Shown here: positions 34,823 to 44,276 of the stretch, one piece after another
Layout: every line of letters begins with the position of its first letter
Position numbering within the stretch: position 1 is the first letter of the stretch
From: CAXQZU01 sp964228555
GTDB lineage: Bacteria > Planctomycetota > PLA2 > JAEUHO01
Direction of reading: 5' to 3'
DNA length: 63,875 bases
NCBI GenBank assembly: GCA_964228555.1
Contig: CAXQZU010000031.1
Coordinates: 1 to 63,875 of the forward strand
Translations under genes and position numbers: made by a program
Notes under the pieces: generated by a model
What the model was told of the DNA's origin: nothing
The model's database searches: none
Seen by the model: the letters and a program-made list of their open reading frames with translations, nothing else

Positions 34823-36220
34823 GTGGCCGCCGACGCTCCCCCGCTGCGCGTCGTGGTCGTCGGCGGCGGATTCGCCGGCAGCCTGTGCGCCCTGCACCTG
34901 CTCTCGGCCGCCCGGCCGGTGGAGGTCACCTGCCTGGACCGCGTGGGCACCTTCGCGCGCGGCCTGGCCTACGGCACCGCTTGCCTCGCCCACCTGCTCA
35001 ACGTGCCCTCCGGGCGCATGAGCGCGCTGCCCGAGCGGCCCGGCGACCTGTGCGCGTGGGCCGCCGGGCAGGGCCTGCCCGCCGGCGAGGAGGCCTTCCT
35101 GCCGCGCGCCCGCTACGGCGACTACCTCGCCCAGCGGCTTGCCGAGGCGCAGGCGGCCGCGCCGCGCAGTGCGTGCCTGCGGCGCCTCGCAGCCGAGGCC
35201 GTGCATGTGCAGGCTGCAGGCGCGGCCGGCGGGGCGCCGCTGCGCGTGGACCTCGCCGACGGGCGCGTGCTGGCCGCCGACCACGTGGTGCTGGCCACGG
35301 GCAACCTCGCGCCGGCCGACCCGCTGGCCGCGCTGGGCGCAGGCACGCTCGACGCCGCACGCTACGCCCGCGACCCGTGGCATGCCGAGGCGCTCGCGGG
35401 CCTCGCCCCGCACGACGAGGTGCTGTTGCTGGGCACGGGCCTGACGGCCGTGGACCTGCTGCTGGCGCTGCGCACGCAGGGTGTGCAGGCGCGTGTGCAC
35501 GCGCTCTCGCGCCACGGCTGGCTGCCGCAGGCGCAGCACGCCCCCGCCGGCGCCAGCCGCCCCTGCGACGCACGCCAGCTGCCGCTGCGCGCAGCCCGGC
35601 CGCGCCACCTCCTGCGCGCGCTGCGCACGGCGGCGCGCGCGCAGGCCGCCGCGGGTGGCGACTGGCGCGACGTGATCGCCGCGATGCGCCCGCACACGCC
35701 GGCGCTGTGGCAGGCGCTGGGCCCGCGCGGACAGGCGCAGTTCCTGCGCCACCTGCGCACGCTGTGGGACGTGCACCGCCACCGCCTGCCCGGCGGGCTG
35801 GAGCAGGTGCTGGCCGGCGAGCATGCGCGCGGCAGCCTCGTGCCCCACGCCGGCCGCGTGCGCGCCGTCGAGCCGCGGGCGGGCGGCGGCGTGCGCATCG
35901 CCTGGCAGCCGCGCGGCGGCGGCCTGCCCGCGACGCTGGAGGTGGCGCGCATCGTGAACGCCACCGGGCCCTCGCCCGACCTGCGCCGCACCCACGACCC
36001 GCTGCTGGCCTCGCTGGCGCAGTCCGGCGCTCTCGAGCCGCACCCGCTGGGCCTGGGCCTGGCGTGCGACGACGACGGGCGCGTGGCGGGCACGCTGGCC
36101 GGGCGCCTGTGGGCGCTGGGCGGCCTGCGCATGGGCCTGCTGTGGGAGTCCACGGCCGTGCCCGAGCTGCGCGTGCAGGCGCGCGAGCTCGCCCGGCGCC
36201 TCTCGGCGCCGCCGGCCTAG
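34823..36220 (+). CDS. FAD/NAD(P)-binding protein (NAD_binding_9 type)
   Basis: 465 aa. RVVVVGGGFAGSLCALHLL is a Rossmann dinucleotide site at the N-terminus. GLAYGTACLAHLLNVPSGRM is the signature of the FAD-NAD(P)-binding family PF13454 (HI0933/hydroxyacylglutathione-linked type). A second site VLLLGTGLTAVDLLLAL lies near residue 205, and the C-terminal part has RIVNATGPSPDL with the ATG motif. Proteins of this family are flavin-dependent with mostly unknown reactions. Its GTG start and the divergent pseudo-sulfatase share a 113-bp gap. Its TAG stop overlaps the DedA stop in a shared CTAG. Confidence 0.82.
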   Translation: MAADAPPLRVVVVGGGFAGSLCALHLLSAARPVEVTCLDRVGTFARGLAYGTACLAHLLNVPSGRMSALPERPGDLCAWAAGQGLPAGEEAFLPRARYGDYLAQRLAEAQAAAPRSACLRRLAAEAVHVQAAGAAGGAPLRVDLADGRVLAADHVVLATGNLAPADPLAALGAGTLDAARYARDPWHAEALAGLAPHDEVLLLGTGLTAVDLLLALRTQGVQARVHALSRHGWLPQAQHAPAGASRPCDARQLPLRAARPRHLLRALRTAARAQAAAGGDWRDVIAAMRPHTPALWQALGPRGQAQFLRHLRTLWDVHRHRLPGGLEQVLAGEHARGSLVPHAGRVRAVEPRAGGGVRIAWQPRGGGLPATLEVARIVNATGPSPDLRRTHDPLLASLAQSGALEPHPLGLGLACDDDGRVAGTLAGRLWALGGLRMGLLWESTAVPELRVQARELARRLSAPPA

Positions 36221-36957
36221 CCCGCGCGCGGCGGCGTGCCCGCCTCGCGCTCGCGCCGGGCCGCGCGCCGCGCCCGCAGTACCTCGACGATGCCGGGCAC
36301 GAAGGAGAGCACGATCACGACGGCCATCACCACGAGGATGTTCTTCTCGATGTTGGGCACCACGCTGGCCAGCAAGTAGCCCAGCCACGTCAGGCTCGTG
36401 ACCCACACCACGGCGCCCAGCACGTTGAACCACGCAAAGCGCCGGTAGGGCATGCCCGCCATGCCCGCCACGTAGGGCGCGAAGGTGCGTACCAGCGGCA
36501 GGAAGCGGGCCAGCACCACCGTCTTGCCGCCGTGGCGCTCGTAGAAGCGCTGCGCCCGCTCGAGGTGCGACTTCTTGAAGAACAGGCTGTCCTCGCGCGA
36601 GAAGATGCGCGGGCCCGTGCGCTTGCCGATGCTGTAGTTCACCGCATCGCCCAGGATGGCCATCGGGATCAGCAGGGCGTTGAGCCACCAGATGTCCAGC
36701 AATCCCGTCTTGGCGAACACGCCAGCCGTCACCAGCAGCGAGTCGCCCGGCAGGAAGAAGCCCACCAGCAGGCCGGTCTCGGCGAAGATGATGCCCCCCA
36801 GCACCGCGTAGCCGCCCCACGCCACCATGCCCTTGACGTCGTGCAGGGCCCGGAAGGCCGACGCGATGCGCTCGGGGCCCACCAGCCACGTCAGCAGCCC
36901 CGCGCCCGCCAGCAGCAGCAGGCCCACGAGCCAGGTGCCCTTGCGGGTCGCGTCCAT
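36217..36957 (-). CDS. DedA-family membrane protein
   Basis: 246 aa, integral membrane protein of the DedA/SNARE-associated (VTT) family. Seen: first helix WLVGLLLLAGAGLLTWLVG, then IFAETGLLVGFFLPGDSLLV, the family hallmark E-x-G-x-FFLPG(E/D), then MAILGDAVNYSIGKRTGPRI, the G-D-x3-Y-x2-G motif, and ARFLPLVRTFAPYVAGMAGM. Members act in membrane-potential homeostasis and lipid carrier (undecaprenyl phosphate or phospholipid) flipping. The ATG at 36957 is preferred; a GTG six codons upstream is also open. It converges on the FAD gene. Confidence 0.92.
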   Translation of the reverse strand: MDATRKGTWLVGLLLLAGAGLLTWLVGPERIASAFRALHDVKGMVAWGGYAVLGGIIFAETGLLVGFFLPGDSLLVTAGVFAKTGLLDIWWLNALLIPMAILGDAVNYSIGKRTGPRIFSREDSLFFKKSHLERAQRFYERHGGKTVVLARFLPLVRTFAPYVAGMAGMPYRRFAWFNVLGAVVWVTSLTWLGYLLASVVPNIEKNILVVMAVVIVLSFVPGIVEVLRARRAARREREAGTPPRAG

Positions 36958-37014
36958 CCGTTCCACCCTACGCACGCCCGCCGTGGGCGGTACGGGAAAG
37001 CGGCAGTGCGTCGC

Positions 37015-38379
37015 TCAGCGCAGCCAGGCGGTCTTGGTGGAGGTGAAGGCCCGCAGGCCCTCGGGACCCAGCTCGCGGCCCAGGCCCGAGTCGCGCACGC
37101 CGCCGAAGGCCCAGCGCGGGTCGCTGCGCACGATGCCGTTGGCAAACACGCTGCCGGCCTCCAGCCGGGCCAGCATGCGGCGCGCACGCGCGAGGTCTGC
37201 CGTCCACACGCTGGCGCCCAGCCCGTAGGGCGTGGCGTGGGCCAGGGCCAGAGCCTGCTCCTCGTCCTCGAAGCAGGCAAGCACGGCCACCGGGCCAAAC
37301 AGCTCCTCCGTGGCCGCCGGGGCGCCGGGGGGCACCTGCTCCAGCAGCGTGGGCGGGTACCAGGCGCCGGGGCCCGGCGGCACGCGCCCGCCCACCACGG
37401 CGCGCGCCCCCAGCGCCACCGAGGCCTGCACCTGCGCCGCCAGATGGTCGCGCAGGTCCACGCGGGCCAGCGGCCCCACCTGCGTGGCCGGGTCCAGCGG
37501 CGAGCCCATGCGCAGCGCGCCCAGCGCGGCAGCAAAGGCGTCACGGAAGGCGGCGTAGGCCGGCTGCTGCACGAGGAAGCGCTTGGCGGCGATGCACGAC
37601 TGGCCGCTGTTCTGGCAGCGCGCCTCGACCGCGGCTGCCACCACCTCGCCCAGCGGCGCGTCGGCGAACACGATGAAGGGGTCGCTGCCCCCCAGTTCCA
37701 GCACGCAGGGCTTGAGGGCGCCGCCGGCCAGCGCCCCCACCGCGCGTCCTGCGCGCGTGCTGCCCGTGAGCGAGACGCCGCGCACGCGCGGGTCCACCAC
37801 CAGCGCCGCGGCCTGCGCCTCGGCGAGGAACAGGTTGGCATACGCGCCCTCGCCCAGCCCGGACTCGTGCAGCAGCGCCTCCAGCGCCAGCGCGCAGCGC
37901 GGCACGCTGGGCGCGTGCTTGAGCAACACGGTGTTGCCGGCCAGCAGCGCCGGGCCTGCGAAGCGCAGAACCTGCCAGAAGGGGAAGTTCCAGGGCATCA
38001 GGCCCAGCAGCGGGCCCAGCGGCTCGTGCCGCGCGAAGGCCTCGTGCCCGTCGGCCGGGCGCGGCTCGGGCGCCAGCAGCCCCGGGCCCTCGTCGGCCAC
38101 CCAGCGCAGGCCCTGCGCACACTTGCGCACCTCGGCCTCGCCCTGCGCCAGCGGCTTGCCCATCTCGGAGGCGGCCAGCCGCGCCAGCCGCGTGGCCTCC
38201 CGCTCCAGCAGCCCGGCGAGCGCGCGCAGCCTGGGGGCGCGCGCCGCCGGGGGCTGCGCGCGCGCCCGTGCCGCGGCGCCCACCGCCGCGACCACGGCCG
38301 CCTCGACCTCGTGGCCAGGCGCCGTGGCGAAGGCGTGGTGCTCGATCCCGGTGCAGGGATCCACGCTGGCGTAGCGCAT
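37015..38379 (-). CDS. NAD(P)+-dependent aldehyde dehydrogenase (succinate-semialdehyde type)
   Basis: 454 aa, ALDH superfamily. MPWNFPFWQVLRFAGPALLA is the substrate-pocket/cofactor motif typical of the YneI/Sad and GabD branch. The Rossmann turn is SLTGSTRAG, the general base Glu lies in LELGGSDPF, and the nucleophile Cys in NSGQSCIAAKRF (near residue 262). ELFGPVAVL and the C-terminal GVRDSGLGRELG are also typical. It probably oxidises succinate semialdehyde or a similar aldehyde to the acid. The start is 4 bp after the stop of the RND pump gene, so it is co-transcribed with the efflux genes; the reason is unclear. Confidence 0.92.
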   Translation of the reverse strand: MRYASVDPCTGIEHHAFATAPGHEVEAAVVAAVGAAARARAQPPAARAPRLRALAGLLEREATRLARLAASEMGKPLAQGEAEVRKCAQGLRWVADEGPGLLAPEPRPADGHEAFARHEPLGPLLGLMPWNFPFWQVLRFAGPALLAGNTVLLKHAPSVPRCALALEALLHESGLGEGAYANLFLAEAQAAALVVDPRVRGVSLTGSTRAGRAVGALAGGALKPCVLELGGSDPFIVFADAPLGEVVAAAVEARCQNSGQSCIAAKRFLVQQPAYAAFRDAFAAALGALRMGSPLDPATQVGPLARVDLRDHLAAQVQASVALGARAVVGGRVPPGPGAWYPPTLLEQVPPGAPAATEELFGPVAVLACFEDEEQALALAHATPYGLGASVWTADLARARRMLARLEAGSVFANGIVRSDPRWAFGGVRDSGLGRELGPEGLRAFTSTKTAWLR

Positions 38380-38383
38380 GCGC

Positions 38384-41300
38384 CTAGGATCCGCGCATGT
38401 CGTAGCCCAGCGCCAGGATCGCGGGCACCACGAAGAGCGTGAACAGGGTCGAGAAGGCGAGCCCGCCCACGATGATGGCCGCGAGGCCCTGGTAGAGCTC
38501 GCTGCCGGCCCCCCCGCCGAGGGCGAGCGGCAGCATGCCCACCACCGTGGTGATCACGCTCATCAGGATCGGGCGCAGGCGCGAGGTGCACGAGCGCACC
38601 AGCGCCTCGCGCGGCGCCACGCCCCGCTCGCGCAGGTTGTTGGCCTGGTGCACGATGAGGATGGCGTTGTTGACCACGATGCCCGCGAGGATCACGAAGC
38701 CCAGCATGGCGATCACGTCGAAGCCGGCGGCACCGCCCGACCACGCGTGCACCAGCGAGATGCCGATCACGCCGCCTGCCAGCGAGAGCGGCACCGTGAC
38801 GAGGATCACGAGCGGCGTCACCCACGAGCGGAACAGGGCCACCAGCAGCAGGTAGATGAGCAGGATGGACAGGCCGAAGCCCTGCGTGAGCGCAGCCAGC
38901 GTGCTCTTGAGCTTGTCGGCCGCGCCGCCCAGGCCGAGGGTGTAGGCCGGCCCCAGCGCGGCGGCCACGGGCGGGAACACCTCTTGCTCGACGCGCTGCA
39001 CCACGCTCTCCAGCGGTGCATCCGGGGCGATGTTCACCGTCAGCAGCACGTTGCGCTGGCGCTCGAGGCGCCGCACCGTCAGCGGGCCGCCACGACGCGT
39101 CACCGTGGCCACCTGCCCGAGGTGCAGGTGCCCGCCCGAGGGCACCACGAACGGGAGGTCGAGCAGGTCTTGCTCATCGCGCACCCGCTCCGGGGCCACC
39201 AGCACGTTCACGTCCACGTCGCGACCGCCCTGCACCAGCAGCGTGTGGCGCCGGCCCGCGATGGCGGTCTCCACCACCTCGCCCACGTCGCCCGCCGTGA
39301 GGCCGGCGTCCTCGGCCCGCGCGGGATCCACCTCGACGTGCAGCTCCGGGCGCCCGGTCACGAGGCTGCTGCGCACGAACTGCACGCCCTCCACCGCACG
39401 CAGGCGTGCCTGCAGGTCCTTGTCGCCGAGCGCGAGGGCCTCGAAGCCGGGCCCGGACAGCTCCACGTCGAACTGCTTGCCCGGGTCGTTGAACAGGCTC
39501 GAGCGCACGGGCACCACGAACTGGAAGCCGGGCAGCATGGCGGCCGGGGCGTAGAGCGACTTGTGGAAGGCGGCGAGGCCCCGCGCGTCCGCCACCTCCT
39601 CCTTGAGGGTGCAGCCGCCGCCGTTGAAGCCGGGGCGGTTCACCACGAACACGCGCCCGGTCTCGGGCTTGGCCAGGAGGAACTGCTCCAGCGGCTTCAT
39701 GTTGCGCGCGGCCGCCTCGGGGTTGGTGCCCGGCGAGGGGCTGGCGAAGAACAGGATCAGGTTGCGGTTGCCCGTGGGCAGGTACTCCGCGGGCGGCCGG
39801 AAGGGCAGCGTGCACAGGCAGCCGGCCAGCACGAGCAGCACCAGCCCCAGGCGCAGCGAGGCCCCGCCCGGCGCGCGCCGCACCAGTCGCGCCACCAGCC
39901 GGCCGTAGCGGTCGCCCAGCCAGCCACCCCGCTCGTCGGCATCCTCCAGCGCCGGGTCGTAGGCCCGCGTGGGCTTGGGCCCCCACAGCGCGCACAGCAC
40001 CGGCACCACCGTCAGCGACACCACCAGCGAGATCAGCACGGAGGCCGAGATCGCCAGCGCGATGTCCACGAAGGTCTGGCTGGCCTCGTCCTGCCCCAGC
40101 ACGATGGGCGCGAACACGGCCACGGTGGTGAGCGTGCTGGCCAGCACGCCGCCCCAGATCTCCTTGCCGCCGTCGATGGCCGCCCGCATGCGGTCCTTGC
40201 CCATCTCCACGTGCCGCACGATGTTCTCGAGCACGCAGATGGCGTTGTCCACCACCATGCCGCTGGCGAAGGCGATGCCGGCCAGGCTGATCACGTTGAG
40301 GCTGCGGCCCAGCACCAGCAGCACCGGGAACACGGTCACCAGCGAGACCGGGATGGCCAGCGCGATGAAGATGACGGCGCGCGGGCTGCGCAGGAAGGCG
40401 AACAGCACGCCTACCGCCAGCAGCGAGCCCATCCAGAGGTTGTCGAGCACGAAGCCGATCGCCGCCTCGATGTAGGTGGTCTCGCGGTAGACCGGCACCA
40501 GCTCGATGTCCAGCCCGCGCACCGCGAAGCCGCGGTTGAGCTCCAGGGCCGCCTCGTCCACGCCCTCGATGGTGCGCACCACGTTGGCGCCGGTGCGCCG
40601 CTGCACGCCCACGCTGATGCCCGGCTTGCCGTCGATGCTGACGTAGTCGGTGGTCTCGCGCGTGGCGTCCACCACGCGTGCCACGTCGCGCAGCAGCACC
40701 TGGCCGCCCCCGGGCTCCTCGCGCAGCACCAGCGCCTCGAGGCTGGCGGCATCGGCGGCGCGCGCCAGCGTGCGCACCACCAGCTGGCGCTCGGCGGTCT
40801 CGACCGTGCCGCCACGCACGTTGACGTTGCGCCGGCGCAGCGCCTCGCCCAGCGCACGCATGCTCACGCTGCGCGCCACCATGCGCTCGGGATCGATGCG
40901 CACCTGGACCTCGCGCTCGGCGCCACCGGCCACGAACAGGCCGGCCACGCCGGGCACGCGCTCCAGGCGCGGCTGGATCTCGTCGTCCAGCACGCGCCGC
41001 ACCTGCGAGGGCGGGTAGCGCGAGCGCAGGGTGACCCACATCACGGCGTTGGGGCCGGGCTCGGCGGTCACCTCCACCTGCGGCTCGTCGGCCTCCTCGG
41101 GCAGGGAGGGCACGCGCGTGAGCTTGTTGAGCACGTCCACCACGGCCGCCTGCATGTCCGCGCCGTACTGGAACTCCAGCACCACCTCCGAGAGCCCGTC
41201 GGACGAGGTGCTGGTCATCTCCTCCAGCCCCTCGCAGCGCTGCAGCACGTCCTCCAGCTCGCGCGTGACCTGCTCCTCCACCTCCACGGCGCCGGCCCCG

Positions 41301-41455
41301 CGGAAGCCGGTACGCACCGTGATGCGCGGCACGTCCACCTGCGGCTTGAGCTGCACCGGGATCTTCTCGATCGAGAGCAGGCTGAACAGCACGCTCACGA
41401 GCACGCCCACGGCCACCAGGTAGGGCCGGGCGACGATCCCCGCCAGCGGGCTCAC
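38384..41455 (-). CDS. RND efflux transporter, inner-membrane subunit
   Basis: 1,023 aa, the usual RND size, with twelve membrane helices and two large periplasmic loops. The GTG at 41455 gives VSPLAGIVARPYLVAVGVLV, a normal start. In TM4 the relay motif reads GMVVDNAICVLENI (Asp-Asn instead of the Asp-Asp of AcrB), and TM10 has GIVVNNAILIVH with Asn at the Lys position. This form is common in RND pumps of non-enteric bacteria, so it does not mean inactivity. Porter domains are recognised by GVQFVRSSLVTGRPELHVEV. It overlaps the adaptor gene by 4 bp (GTGA) and probably expels hydrophobic compounds. An outer-membrane TolC-like gene is not here. Confidence 0.93.
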   Translation of the reverse strand: MSPLAGIVARPYLVAVGVLVSVLFSLLSIEKIPVQLKPQVDVPRITVRTGFRGAGAVEVEEQVTRELEDVLQRCEGLEEMTSTSSDGLSEVVLEFQYGADMQAAVVDVLNKLTRVPSLPEEADEPQVEVTAEPGPNAVMWVTLRSRYPPSQVRRVLDDEIQPRLERVPGVAGLFVAGGAEREVQVRIDPERMVARSVSMRALGEALRRRNVNVRGGTVETAERQLVVRTLARAADAASLEALVLREEPGGGQVLLRDVARVVDATRETTDYVSIDGKPGISVGVQRRTGANVVRTIEGVDEAALELNRGFAVRGLDIELVPVYRETTYIEAAIGFVLDNLWMGSLLAVGVLFAFLRSPRAVIFIALAIPVSLVTVFPVLLVLGRSLNVISLAGIAFASGMVVDNAICVLENIVRHVEMGKDRMRAAIDGGKEIWGGVLASTLTTVAVFAPIVLGQDEASQTFVDIALAISASVLISLVVSLTVVPVLCALWGPKPTRAYDPALEDADERGGWLGDRYGRLVARLVRRAPGGASLRLGLVLLVLAGCLCTLPFRPPAEYLPTGNRNLILFFASPSPGTNPEAAARNMKPLEQFLLAKPETGRVFVVNRPGFNGGGCTLKEEVADARGLAAFHKSLYAPAAMLPGFQFVVPVRSSLFNDPGKQFDVELSGPGFEALALGDKDLQARLRAVEGVQFVRSSLVTGRPELHVEVDPARAEDAGLTAGDVGEVVETAIAGRRHTLLVQGGRDVDVNVLVAPERVRDEQDLLDLPFVVPSGGHLHLGQVATVTRRGGPLTVRRLERQRNVLLTVNIAPDAPLESVVQRVEQEVFPPVAAALGPAYTLGLGGAADKLKSTLAALTQGFGLSILLIYLLLVALFRSWVTPLVILVTVPLSLAGGVIGISLVHAWSGGAAGFDVIAMLGFVILAGIVVNNAILIVHQANNLRERGVAPREALVRSCTSRLRPILMSVITTVVGMLPLALGGGAGSELYQGLAAIIVGGLAFSTLFTLFVVPAILALGYDMRGS

Positions 41456-42822
41456 TTCGCGCCCTGCCCTGCCGCCGCCGCGGCAGGCCGCTCCAGCAGC
41501 GGCGCCCCGGGGAAGGCCAGGTCCGCCCCCACCACCACGATGCGCTCGGCCGGCTCGAGGGCCACGCCCAGCGGCTGCACGGCGGCGCGCCCGCGCGCCT
41601 GGCCCAGCAGGCGCACGGGCACGAAGGCAGCGCTGGCCAGCGGCGGGAGGCCCGAGGGTCGCCCAGCCGGGGCAGGCGGGGCCTCGGCGGACGCTGCCGC
41701 AGGCGGCACCGCCTTCACCAGCACCCAGCCCTCCAGCGTGCGGCGCACGGCGTCGCCCGGCACCAGCAGCACGTCCACCAGCGGACGCAGCTCGACGCGT
41801 GCGCGCACGAAGGACCCGGGCACCAGAACGCCCTCGGCATCCTGCGTCGCGGACAGCCGCACCAGCGCGCGCTGGGCCCCGCTGCGCGGGTCGGCATCGG
41901 CCACCACGGAGGCCACCGCGGACTCCAGCGACCATTCCGGCCGCTCGTCGAGCGTGAGCACGACGCGCGCACCCGGCTGCAGGTCGGCCGCGTGGTGCGC
42001 CGGCACGTCCACCGCCACCTCGCGCGAGCGTGCGTCCACGACCTCCAGCACGGGCAGGCCCGGCTGCACGGCATCGCCCGGCGCCAGCAGGCGCTGCGCC
42101 ACCTGCGCCTCGAAGGGTGCCAGCAGGCGCGTGCGGTCGAGGTCGGCCTGGGCACGGGCCACGTGCGCGGCCGCCTCGGCCACGCGCGCTCGCTGCACCT
42201 CGACCTCCTCGGGCCGGGCCCCTGCGCGCGCCATGTCCAGCGCAGCCCGGGCCGCCGCATGGCGCGACTCGCTGGCGCGCCGCTGCGCCGCCATCGACTC
42301 GTAGGCCGAGCGCGGCACGCCGCCGCCCTCCACCAGCGCAGCCATGCGGCGCTCCTCGGAGGTGGTCCAGCCCAGGTCGCTGGCCGCGCCCTCCAGCACC
42401 GCCTCCAGCCGCTGCAGCTCCTCGGGCCGGGCCGGCGACTCCAGCAGCACCAGCTCGCGCCGGGTGCGCTGCTCGGCCGCCTGCGCCACCTGCAGGAGTG
42501 CCTCGCGCTCACGCGGGTCCAGCCGCGCCAGCAGCGCGCCGGCGGGCACGCGGTCGCCCTCGCGCACGGCCACCTCGGCCAGCCGCCCCACCACGTCGAA
42601 GGCCATGCGCGCACGCTGCAGCACCTGCACGCGCCCCGAGAGCAGCACCTCCCGCTGGAGGGTGCCTCGCTCCACGGAGGCCAGCGTCACCGGCACCATG
42701 AAGGGCGGCCGTGCCTGCGCGGGCGCCTTGGCCGGCTCGCGTAGCAGCAGCCAGGCCAGCGCGCCGCCCAGCGCCACCACGCCCGCGCCCAGCACCATGG
42801 CTCCGGTCCTGTTCGTGCTCAT
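41452..42822 (-). CDS. RND periplasmic adaptor (membrane fusion protein)
   Basis: 456 aa. The N-terminal anchor is GAMVLGAGVVALGGALAWLL; there is no lipobox. The adaptor core follows: SVERGTLQREVLLSGRVQVL, the biotinyl-lipoyl half VVGRLAEVAVREGDRVPAGA, a long alpha hairpin (residues about 115-215, RREL to ARAQADL), the second lipoyl half LAPFEAQVAQRLLAPGDAVQ, then beta-barrel and membrane-proximal domains ending in a Pro/Ala-rich tail. It joins the pump to an outer-membrane channel. The ATG at 42822 follows GGGAGG. Its stop overlaps the pump start. Confidence 0.92.
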   Translation of the reverse strand: MSTNRTGAMVLGAGVVALGGALAWLLLREPAKAPAQARPPFMVPVTLASVERGTLQREVLLSGRVQVLQRARMAFDVVGRLAEVAVREGDRVPAGALLARLDPREREALLQVAQAAEQRTRRELVLLESPARPEELQRLEAVLEGAASDLGWTTSEERRMAALVEGGGVPRSAYESMAAQRRASESRHAAARAALDMARAGARPEEVEVQRARVAEAAAHVARAQADLDRTRLLAPFEAQVAQRLLAPGDAVQPGLPVLEVVDARSREVAVDVPAHHAADLQPGARVVLTLDERPEWSLESAVASVVADADPRSGAQRALVRLSATQDAEGVLVPGSFVRARVELRPLVDVLLVPGDAVRRTLEGWVLVKAVPPAAASAEAPPAPAGRPSGLPPLASAAFVPVRLLGQARGRAAVQPLGVALEPAERIVVVGADLAFPGAPLLERPAAAAAGQGAK

Positions 42823-42914
42823 CGCAGGCCTCCCGGGCGCTGTCCTGATGCTCGCCGCAGCGCAAGGGCCTGCCCAGCCTTGCCCCGGCGCCCGTGGCGC
42901 GATGCCCCGGGTCG

Positions 42915-43919
42915 CTAGCCTCCCGAGGCCCCGACGCCGCAGGCCCGCTGCACGGCCGCGAGCACCTCGCCGGCCTCGGCGCGCGCGCGCTGGGCGCCCT
43001 GCCGCAACAGCGCGTGCACGTGGTCGAGGTTGCGCGCCAGCTCCTCGCGGCGACGGCGCGCCGGGCCGAGGTGGTCGTGGAAGCGCTCCAGCAGCAGCGT
43101 CTTGTAGGCGCCGTAGCCCTCGCCGCCGCGGCGGTAGCGCTCGGCCAGCGCCCGCTGCTCGTCGGGCGACAGGAAGAGCCGCAGCAGCTGGAACACGTTG
43201 CATCCGGACGGGTCCTTGGACGCCTCCACGGACGTGCTGTCCGTCACGATGCCCATGATCGCCTTCTTGACCTCCTTCTCGGAGCCGAAGAGCGGGATCG
43301 TGTTGCCGTACGACTTGGACATCTTGCGCCCGTCGGTGCCGGGCACCACGGCCACCTCGTCCTGCACCAGCGCCTCGGGCAGCACCAGCGCGCCACCCTG
43401 GCCGGTCTTGGGATCGAAGCCCTTGCAGTACAGCGTGTTGAACTTCACCGCGATGTCGCGGGTGATCTCGACGTGCTGCACCTGGTCCTTGCCCACCGGC
43501 ACGCAGTCCGCGCGGTAGAGCAGGATGTCGGCAGCCATCAGCACCGGGTAGGCGAAGAGGCCGAACTCGACCTCCTTCTCCTTCGCCAGCGCGTCCTTGT
43601 AGGCGTGCGCCCGCTGCAGCAGGCCCATCGGCGTCACGGTGCCCAGGATCCAGTCCAGCTCGCTCACCTCGGGCACGTGCGACTGCACGAACAGCGTGGC
43701 GCGCGCGGGGTCCAGCCCGATCGCCAGGTAGTCCAGCGCCACGCCCAGCGAGTACTCGCGCAGCAACGCCGCGTCATGCACCTGGTTGAGCGCGTGCAGG
43801 TCGGCCACGAAGAAGAAGCAGGGCCCGCGCTGCTGGAGCGCCACGAACTGGCGCATGGCCCCGAAGTAGTTGCCTACATGCGGGCGGTGCGTGGGCTTGA
43901 CGCCGCTGAGCAGGCGCAT
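42915..43919 (-). CDS. trpS: Tryptophanyl-tRNA synthetase
   Basis: 334 aa, class I aminoacyl-tRNA synthetase (EC 6.1.1.2), charging tRNA-Trp in the cytoplasm. It starts MRLLSGVKPTHRPHVGNYFG, where HVGN is the HIGH-type motif, and has VADLHALNQVHD, YPVLMAADILLYRADCVPVG and GKDQVQHVEITRDIA. KMSKS is intact in DGRKMSKSYGNTIPLF. The C-terminal helical anticodon-binding part is present. The length equals that of bacterial TrpRS. GGAGG lies six bases before the ATG. This essential gene is embedded in a run of unrelated genes: CDGSH upstream (24 bp) and the efflux adaptor downstream (92 bp). Confidence 0.97.
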   Translation of the reverse strand: MRLLSGVKPTHRPHVGNYFGAMRQFVALQQRGPCFFFVADLHALNQVHDAALLREYSLGVALDYLAIGLDPARATLFVQSHVPEVSELDWILGTVTPMGLLQRAHAYKDALAKEKEVEFGLFAYPVLMAADILLYRADCVPVGKDQVQHVEITRDIAVKFNTLYCKGFDPKTGQGGALVLPEALVQDEVAVVPGTDGRKMSKSYGNTIPLFGSEKEVKKAIMGIVTDSTSVEASKDPSGCNVFQLLRLFLSPDEQRALAERYRRGGEGYGAYKTLLLERFHDHLGPARRRREELARNLDHVHALLRQGAQRARAEAGEVLAAVQRACGVGASGG

Positions 43920-43943
43920 GGCAGCCCTCCGGGCGTGGCGAGG

Positions 43944-44165
43944 CTAGCCCTTCCAGCCCATGCGGCCGTGCGAGCCGTCGCAGAAGGGCTTGGCCGCGGC
44001 ATGGCCGCAGCGGCACAGCGCCATCGACGCGCCCTCCTTGACGACCGCGCCCGTGGGGTCGCACACCTTCACGGGACCGGACACGAGGAAGGGGCCGTTG
44101 GGCTTGACGGTGATGGTGACGCCAGCGGGCGGTCCGCCGGCCGGGGAGGGCGTGGGGTTGCTCAT
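43944..44165 (-). CDS. CDGSH-type [2Fe-2S] protein
   Basis: 73 aa, with one CDGSH iron-sulfur domain (PF09360). The ligands are visible as CRCGHAAAKPFCDGSH, giving the 3Cys-1His set C-x-C-x(8)-C-D-G-S-H. Upstream beta strands GPFLVSGPVKVCDPTGAVV are the usual N-terminal part. The first 18 residues are Pro/Gly-rich. Such small soluble proteins hold a redox- and pH-sensitive [2Fe-2S] cluster; the function in bacteria is uncertain (electron carriage or iron-sulfur homeostasis). It lies 24 bp upstream of trpS and is probably co-transcribed. Confidence 0.9.
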   Translation of the reverse strand: MSNPTPSPAGGPPAGVTITVKPNGPFLVSGPVKVCDPTGAVVKEGASMALCRCGHAAAKPFCDGSHGRMGWKG

Positions 44166-44276
44166 GCTGCGCAGTGTACGCGCCGGGCACGCACGGCGTG
44201 CACGCCGGTACGCGGATCGCGCCCCGGACCGGGGCGGACGGGGCCGGTGGCAGGCGGGCCCGGGCCCGCCCAGCGC

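Noticed and set aside
38384..41455. RND pump inactive because the relay Asp-Asp and Lys are Asp-Asn and Asn
   Set aside because: The same variant is common in functional RND families outside enteric bacteria, so it does not show loss of function.
38378..42304. Plus-strand frame of 1,308 codons opposite the RND pump
   Set aside because: His/Gln/Arg/Ala-rich with no recognisable motif; antisense to a full-length RND transporter.
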